From assembly GCA_036874045.1 (NCBI GenBank), contig CM072347.1:6202501-6266500 (forward strand): a stretch of 64,000 nt of DNA, written 5' to 3'. Under the pieces are notes generated by a model. The model did no database searches and was not told where the DNA came from. It saw nothing but the letters and a program-made list of their open reading frames with translations. The stretch is from Cymodocea nodosa. Its lineage: Eukaryota; Streptophyta; Magnoliopsida; Alismatales; Cymodoceaceae. This document shows, one piece after another, positions 57,570 to 64,000 of this stretch (positions are counted from its first letter, which is position 1; every line of letters begins with the position of its first letter). Made by a program: the position numbers and the translations under genes.

Positions 57570-58850
57570 TCTTCAAAAATTATCTAACAAAGTATCTGAA
57601 ATTTTTTGTGCAATTTTTGTACTTACTCTATTTATTTGATCAATTACTGCTTGATCTAAATCTAAATGTGAAGCTTGTGTTTGTTGCTATAAGAAATTTG
57701 TATGTCTTTCTATATATTGTTTGTATGCTATATGTTGCTATTGTTTTTTTTTAAATTGCTCTAACTATTGTTGTTGTTGCTATTGCTGATTTTGCTAATT
57801 CTATTGTTGTTGTTATCAAATCATAGGTGGATCTGTTTTCTAGTATTTATGAAGTTCTTTTGTAGAGAAAGATCATGATTTTAACTTTTTCTATGGCCAA
57901 GGTGTAATATCTATTTGATTTGCCACAAGTTTTAAAAGTGCATCACAATAAAATAATTTACTTTGCAAATTTAAAATATGGTAAACAAAAATATCATACC
58001 AGTTCACTTGTATATGGTTAATCAATGCATAAGTCATATAAAGACAACATCTGCCAACTTCTGCTCCATGACCAAACCTCTGAAAAATTGAAGCATATAA
58101 TATCTTTGCAATAAATCGTGCTTGGCCATTTAAATCATTTAATAACCTCATTTGACTGTTGGCAATTGGATCTTTTGCTAAACTTTTGATGTCTCATCCT
58201 AGTTGATAAACCTATTTTCTTTTTGATAATTTAACTCTTTCATTTTTCAGTCTAAGTATTTGATAAAGTATTTCTAGAGTTAAATATATATCTGATTCTT
58301 GTATATTTGAAATAGGAATATCATGTTCTACTGTTAAGTTTGAATAAAAACAACTTACAATGTCAGGTATACTAAGCTGGCCTAATTGTTGTGGAAGTAG
58401 AGTCAATAAGCCTTGAAATTCAAACATTTCTTTGATGTTCGCCATCCCTTCAAACTTAACTGGTCATAAATATAAAACTGTAAAAGTTTTATATGTTTGA
58501 AATTTGTCATAATAGGATCTACTTTTGAACCATAAAAGTATACTATCTTCTAAATTTTGTTTAGGATTAGGTATTTTCCTATCATGAGTTTCTAACCTGA
58601 GACTTGTTTCAAAATTTTTAGCAACATCTACATGTTAAGATCTTTTAGAACTAGTGGAATTTCTACCAAAGCTCGTATAAATGTCTAAAATATCTGTTAT
58701 TATTGTATCAAGAATATGCTGAGCTTCGTCTGTTTGATCTTCATCAAACATATCAACAACTAACATTGGTATATTAATATCAACAGTTTGTGTAGTATTC
58801 TCTCTATCAGTAACATTTATTTTTATAAGTGGTCTATAGAACAACTAGCT
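57570..58850 (-). pseudogene. PF20167-like ORF in copia B
   Basis: Diverged relative of gypsy ORF3: MANIKEMFEFQGLLTLLPQQ, IVSCFYSNL, EILYQILRLKNERV, then MRLLNDLNGQARFIAKILYA and LINHIQVNWYDIFVYHILNL. A Gln-rich tail (57720-57830) and a short DQIN-type coiled segment follow. It lies in the env position of this copia element, between missing pol and the 3' UTR, just as ORF3 does in the gypsy family. Many breaks. Confidence 0.6.
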
Positions 58851-59154
58851 CTATATTAAAGAATATTCTATATCTACCTATACTATAGAATTATTCTATA
58901 TTTCTATAATTTCTATATGTGAAACTTCAGCAATTTCATATTCTATTTGTAATTGTGTATTTTGCTGATTATATACAGTTATTAACAAATAACATGTATA
59001 TTGTAACAGACATAACCAGATATATACAATGTAGTATAAGCAATGTACCAAAAATTAAAATTCTCAATTCGAGATATAGTAAGAGGAAGAATATCTGTAC
59101 ATTCCTCTTTAGATGAAATATCTTCAAAATTCATAGACTCAGTTTTTATGTCAT
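58851..59154. other. AT-rich spacer
   Basis: Upstream of the PF20167-like ORF and next to a gypsy LTR. Nothing recognised. Confidence 0.4.
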
Positions 59155-60695
59155 TGTTTAGAATGAAAAAGTGCATAATATTAACGGTTAAATGATAGTT
59201 AATTACATACTATTTAGTTTATCATATAAGAATTAAGTCATTATGTTATAATTGCACTGTTATATGTTTTAATGAAAGAATCTACATAATTTTAGGGAAT
59301 TAATGTTAATTAAGTACATTTCTAAACTATCGATGAATTGCAGGCTATGAAATTCTTAAGTATTCGAATTTTCTATCATTTCGGAGAGTTATGTTTAATA
59401 TATCGGACAATTATGTTTTAAATGCTTAAAGAATATTTTATAATTTCCTGAAGTGCACATGTTGAAACCTTAATGCATGACTTAAATGGATTTTCGGTAA
59501 GTTATCTGGCAACTATTCGAAATGCATATAAGTTTCGGATAGTTAAGGTTTGTAAGTATTTAAAACACTTGAACTAGTTATTTCTTTATTGTACATGTTT
59601 TATAGTTAAATCAACGAAGTAAGTCCATTGAGTTATCTATAACTCCATGGACCATTTATTTTCTAATATGCCACTATAGCAGTTACAGAAATAGGACATT
59701 TGAAGGAAAACCACGATCACACGTATCACGCAGGAATTTACTTGTGGAATGAAGAAGAAATCACTATCATTGATATGAATGAAGGAAATCCAACTAATCA
59801 TCTAAGCAAAAGTAGTTACTATAGAAAGAAATATAAAAGAAGAGGAGAAAGATGAAGAAAGTGTGTGCGTGTAGAGGTAGAGGACTACGCTAACTATAGG
59901 AAGCATTAGAAGTTCCTTGAAGCTCCACACCACCACCATAATCATCAACCATCGGAGGTTTGTGATGATGCTTTCTTGATGTCGGGTCGATTCCGAGCCA
60001 AATACGGTGCTTAACAACTACTGTGAGGAGTGATCGCGTCGCGGGAAAGAAAGCCATTTTCACTAAGCATCAACTCATATCTCAGGAGATCGTAAAGCTT
60101 TTAGCCATGGTTTCGGGTTGATGCTAGTATGTTGAAGAGGAGATCATCTTACAATTCTGGACTCTTGATTCTATAGGGAGAGGAGGTAGGATTGTAAGTG
60201 TTTAAGTTTTCAGTGGTGTAATCGTGTTGCATGTAGTGATGAAAGTTTTTACTATTGATAGAGATTTTTACATTTCACCTTTCATTCATCTTCAGGAACA
60301 TATCAAAACAAAAAAATACCAAAAATAACAAATTATCTATGTTTACATTTAGCATTTAAGTGTTGTATTGTTTGTTTTGTATCATGATTAATGTTATCAT
60401 TGTTAGTATTGTGAATGTTTTATGTTTGTTTGATTTAGAAAATAGAAAATAGTTTAACAGTTTACTAAAATTGATTCGTTCTAGATACTTAAAGATTTTA
60501 ATGGTTACTATTTGAAATATCTGAATGTTAGTAGTGCTTAATGATAAATCTAATATTAATTAACATTAAAGAGCTTAATTGATGTTATTTACAATCTGTG
60601 GAACCGCCCAATGGTTGGCCTAATTCCTTTGTAATTAACAATATTCAACTCGAAAAAATTAGGCTTATGGAGTTAACTTAAGTCCACGAGGTTAG
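59155..60695 (+). repeat. Gypsy LTR, plus orientation, truncated at right
   Basis: Starts TGTTTAGAATGAAAAAG and follows the LTR (reduced U3 motifs 59370-59570, GC-richer block at about 59935-60110, GGAACCGCCCAATGGTTGG at 60600). Homology stops at the copia C LTR start (60696). No polypurine tract precedes it, so it is a solo or 5' LTR. Confidence 0.8.
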
Positions 60696-62011
60696 TGAAA
60701 GGACCTCTAGATTTTGATAATGTAAAAATCAATGTGAGGAATCAAATTGTATTTCTCAAGCTTAAAAGTCAGCAAGAGAGCAGAAGTTGATACAGACAGT
60801 TCAAAGTGTGCTGCAAGTGATAAAAAGGATTTCGGAAGGTTACCAAGCTTAACTATTTGGAAGAGATATATTTTTGGTGAGTTACCAGTCTAAGTATCCG
60901 AAAGGTAGCATAAAGTAGTAGCAACACTATCAGACAGTTAGAAGATTAAGTATCCGAAAGTAGAAGGCTTTCAAAGAGTTGAAAGATGAATGCATGAAGA
61001 ATCGAAAGTTACTGTAGCTAACTATCCGAAACTTAAGTCATTGAATTTCCCACGTGCAGAAATCCAAACAGAAGCTTAAAAGAATAATCAGAAAGTTACT
61101 AGAGCTAACTATCTGAAATTTGAAGAGTTTTAGTGGGTTACAGGTATAACAATTCAAAACTTAAGTTAGTCTATTATGCACGTGTTGAATTAAATAAAGC
61201 AGTCGAAAACTTAACGAAAGATTTCAGAGGGTTACTATAGCTAACTATTCGATAGTTAAATAACAGTTTGATAAGTTAGAACTGCAAGTATCCGATTGAA
61301 TAATAGCTCTTATGTACGATTTGAAATCCTACATGGTAGAAAGACTTAAGTGACTTTACGGTAAGTTACAAGTATTTTTCGGAGAGTTACATGGCTAAGC
61401 CTCCAAAAAACCCAGGAAATTGAAAGGGTATCTTGAAATATCTCCCTAAATGGTAACTTATCATATTTGGGATTGAAATCTTACCAAGTACAGCAGAATA
61501 CATCCATTGGAAGAAAAATATGATCGTTACACATGCTTAGTATATATATAAGCAACAGACAATAGAATCATATAGCTTTTGCTCATTCAAATATTTACAC
61601 CAAGCTCAACAGAAGAAAGCCTTTGAGATCAAATCATCTTTAGCATATACAGACTCAATTTTTAGAAGCTCATCACGCACTCAACTTTGATACTTTCAAG
61701 CAAGTGTTTTACTGAAGTATATGGATCAAAAACTTCAGAGAAAGATTGGTTGGAGCTACGACTTGAAAGTTCAATCAAATTGGTTGGTTCTTGCTTTAAC
61801 CTTAAAGCAAGTGATTGTAAGTTTGTAAAAGTTTAGTGAAGCCCAAGTATCCCTTGGGGGTGGACTAGCCGTTAGTGGTGAACCACCTAAAAATCTTGTG
61901 TGTATTACTTTTGTCGTGTGCTTGCTAATTCTTCATATCAATCAGCCATTAAATTGTTAAGAAACAAATTATTACCATTCACCCACCTCTGGTAAGCCAT
62001 TAGGTCTAACA
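60696..62011 (+). repeat. 5' LTR of copia C, about 1.32 kb
   Basis: TGAAAGGACCTC...GGTCTAACA. The U3-side half (60830-61400) is dense in TAACTATCCGAA, AAGTATCCGAAAG and TTTCGGAGAGTTAC motifs, with ACTTAAGT boxes and CACGTG words, as in gypsy U3 arrays. A 3'-half stretch, TAGTATATATATAAGC (about 61540), looks like a TATA box. Confidence 0.75.
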
Positions 62012-62063
62012 ATTGGTATCAAAGCAAGGTTAATCTCGTTAATAGATTTAACCATCTGAGATC

Positions 62064-62138
62064 ATGACTTTCCACATTGTAGAGGGTCAGAATATCCATT
62101 GACCTTCCCTATTTGATGGTAGCAATTATTATTAGAAT
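62064..62138 (+). pseudogene. Gag start of copia C
   Basis: ATG at 62064, encoding MTFHIVEGQNIH and an SLFDGSNYY signature shared with copia A gag (PPLFDG). Interrupted after about 25 codons by copia D. Confidence 0.65.
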
Positions 62139-63139
62139 TGGAACGGATCGTTCAGTCAACTTTCTATGACACGATTCAAAAACACTCACCTCTAAACTCA
62201 CTGAAACTGGAAGTGAAGAGTAAAAGAAGAAATAACACAATGAAGACACAGGATTTACGTGGTTCAGCAACAGCCTACGTTCACGGAGAGTTGAGGGTTC
62301 TTCTATGAGCTTTGGTACAATCAACTGCAATGTTTTACAACATCATAAAGGTTTATATACTACCCAACTTAGGGTTTATAAACCTTTAATTACATACAAA
62401 CCATTACAGTAGAGAAATAATGCTTCGGAGAAGGGACTCTCAATTTTAGAGCCTTATCTTCCTAACTTACCAAAATCTGCAACATTTTGAATAGTTACAG
62501 ACTTAACTATCCGAAGAAATTCTTCTTTCTAACGGGCGGTACTGTAGTAGGCTAACTATCCGGAGAGATTCAGTATTTTGGACAGTTACAGACTTAACTG
62601 TCCAAAAACCCACTTACTTCTCTCTCTTTGTTCTTTCGGAAGGTTCTATCGTTAACTCTCTGAAAACTACATGTCTTTCGGATAGTTACTGTCTTAACTA
62701 TCTGAAAACTCACTTAAGTGTCTCTTCAGTCATTTCGGATGGTTCTGTCGTTAACCTTCCGAAAACTTATGATTTTCGGATAGTTACTACCTAACTATCC
62801 GAAGATCCACTTAAGTCTCTACTTTTCGGATACTTGGCTTCTTAACTATCTAAAGATTCACTTAAGTGTCTGACTTTTGGATACTTAGCTTCTTAATTAT
62901 CTGAACGTTTACTTAAGTGTCCTTTAAGTCATTCTAGATGGTTACAGCTAGTAACCCTCTGAAATCTTCTAACTTTCGGATAGTTAGTTCAAAGCCTTCG
63001 ATTGAAACTTTATTTTTAGATACTTAGGTCTGATAACCTACCGAAAATATAAATCTACCGGATACTTACTGTTAATAAGCTTCCGATTGAACCTGGACTT
63101 CTTATGGCATACTCCACACTTGTACTACTTGCCCTAACA
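62139..63139 (-). repeat. 3' LTR of copia D, about 1.0 kb
   Basis: In element orientation TGTTAGGGCAAGTAG (63139) to CGATCCGTTCCA (62139). Its U3 half (62480-63090) is packed with TTTCGGATAGTTA / TAACTATCCGAA pairs and CACTTAAGT boxes. Confidence 0.75.
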
Positions 63140-63301
63140 ATCTCCCACTTGGAGTTTAACACAATGATCGAAAGAAAAAATTAATCTCTACACTTGGCTT
63201 ATAATAATTGCAACAATTGCTCAAATAATCATCAACTCTTCATCTCCTTCTTCTTCTCAATTATTTAGGAGACCAATTAAGGCCATATAGAGCCTTAATT
63301 T

Positions 63302-63721
63302 CTACAGATTTAGAACTTTGGTTAGCATATCTGTAGCATTTTCAGCTCCTGCATTCTTCTGCAGATCTAACTTGTTCTGCTCTATCTCTTCCCTTATGAA
63401 ATGAAATCTCATTCTCATATGTTTGGACCTTGAATGAAACTTCAGATTTTCAACTAAATAAATGACGCTTTGATTGTCACAAAACAGAATGCTTCTATTC
63501 TGTTTGTGCCTTAATTCGTCTAGTACATTCTCTAGCCAGATTCTTTCTTTAGCTGCCTCTGCTACTACAACATATTCATCTTCTGTGGTCGAGAGTGCAA
63601 CAATACTTTGCAGCTTGGATCTCCAGCTAATTGCAGTACTTTCTATGCAGAAAACATAGCCTGAAGTACTTTTGCTTTTATCCAACTCTCTTCCTAAATC
63701 AACATCACAGTAGCCAATCAA
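63302..63721 (-). pseudogene. RNase H of copia D
   Basis: GYCDVDLGRELDKSKSTSGY, AISWRSKLQSIVALSTTEDE, FCDNQSVIYLVENLKFHSRS, KHMRMRFHFIREEIEQNKLD and ADMLTK-type end (ATDMLTK). These are the complete motif set of plant copia RNase H. The segment is open over its 139 codons. RT lies outside, beyond the gypsy LTR. Confidence 0.88.
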
Positions 63722-63801
63722 TTTAACTAGTCCTTTCTTGAAATTCAGATCTACATCTAGGGAATATCTAAGTATCCATAGTACTGCGGACCAATGCTCA
63801 G

Positions 63802-64000
63802 TGTTTGTGTTTTCCTAGCACTACACTAGAAAAACTTGGATTTGTTACTTCTATTTTTACTTAGTTAATTTATCTTTACGCCCATTCTTTCTTTTAGAAG
63901 TAAACAAACAACCTTTAATACAATTTAGATATTAATTCCAATTTGTACTTTAACTGCAAGTGCACAGTGTCTATTGTATCAGTGTGCAAGTACAGGTCGA
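63802..64000 (-). repeat. Gypsy LTR start, runs off the window
   Basis: TGTTTGTGTTTTCCTAGCAC, then ACTAGAAAAACTTGGATTTG and the AAGTGCACAGTGTCTATTGT block, as at 12820 and 26822. Plus reading shows the U5 end, so the element lies in minus orientation. Confidence 0.85.

Larger units (their letters stand above)
55954..59154 (-). mobile_element. Copia element B (SIRE-like), 3' part
   Basis: Minus strand: 3' LTR (55954-57262), a polypurine tract reading AAAAAAGGGAGAGATTG just before the LTR, AGTGCC-less AT-rich 3' UTR with a GGGGGAGAAAG run, then an ORF with the PF20167-like domain (57570-58850). Pol is absent. The LTR sits in a gypsy LTR fragment (GGGCA before it). The right end meets a plus-strand gypsy LTR at 59155. 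Old and decayed. Confidence 0.7.
60696..62138 (+). mobile_element. Copia element C, 5' end
   Basis: 5' LTR (60696-62011), primer site TGGTATCAAAGC (62014-62025; initiator-Met type with one difference) and the first codons of gag. It is cut by copia D at 62139. Inserted into the gypsy LTR at 60695. Confidence 0.75.
62139..63801 (-). mobile_element. Copia element D (Tork/Tnt1-like), 3' part
   Basis: Minus strand: RNase H (63721-63302), polypurine tract CCAAGTGGGAGATTG (about 63139-63152) and 3' LTR (62139-63139). The polypurine tract and RNase H are typical of Tork-lineage copia. Inserted in copia C gag; cut on the right by a gypsy LTR at 63802. Confidence 0.8.

Noticed and set aside
1-64000. 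tRNA genes
   Set aside because: The tRNA-like matches I found are only primer-binding sites of 12-18 bases. No cloverleaf was seen.

Overview
The window reads as repeat-rich, AT-rich nuclear DNA of a flowering plant. The evidence is the plant-type LTR retrotransposons: Ty1/copia elements primed by initiator-Met tRNA, Athila/Tat-like Ty3/gypsy elements primed by tRNA-Asp, plant-type F-box/FBA sequence, and a plant-transposon-type domain (PF20167-like). Nearly everything is nested, truncated and decayed LTR-element sequence. The one gene that looks whole and non-transposon is a fungal-type Na+/phosphate symporter (Pho89/PHO-4 family) on the minus strand at 51981-53850, in a GC-richer island of about 2.5-3 kb. 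Either a fungal gene was transferred into the plant, which would point to a parasitic or mycoheterotrophic lineage, or the assembly is chimeric. I cannot name the species.

Layout. 1-4841: 5' part of a minus-strand SIRE-like copia, inserted in a gypsy LTR. 4842-12819, resuming at 28991-29155: minus-strand gypsy element 1. 12820-28990: gypsy element 2 (minus), nested in element 1, with both LTRs, both primer sites and pol; it carries a 5S-rRNA-derived SINE-like insertion at 20453-20870. 29156-40198: element E, whose body (29156-37153) is inverted relative to its own 5' leader and LTR (37154-40198). 40199-44322 and 44323-51378: two plus-strand 3' halves of the same gypsy family, the second ending in a 3' LTR. 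51379-55588: non-LTR segment with the phosphate transporter. 55589-64000: gypsy LTR pieces and three more copia remnants (B, C, D).

The gypsy family has an unusual layout. In element order it reads: 5' LTR, tRNA-Asp primer site, short leader with the zinc knuckle, PR-RT-RH-INT, a long env-position ORF (ORF3, PF20167-like), a small unknown ORF4, a gag capsid-like ORF, an F-box/FBA ORF, polypurine tract 1, about 1.3 kb, polypurine tract 2, 3' LTR. Thus the capsid part of gag lies downstream of pol, and a host-like F-box gene rides at the 3' end in five copies. Short inverted repeats (TTCGTTGAGTTA facing TAACTCAACGAA) sit in the gaps between these ORFs. The LTR U3 regions carry a related family (TTCGGATAGTTA facing TAACTATCCGAA). 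The same motifs recur in unrelated copia LTRs, and this is the strongest unexplained structural signal in the window.
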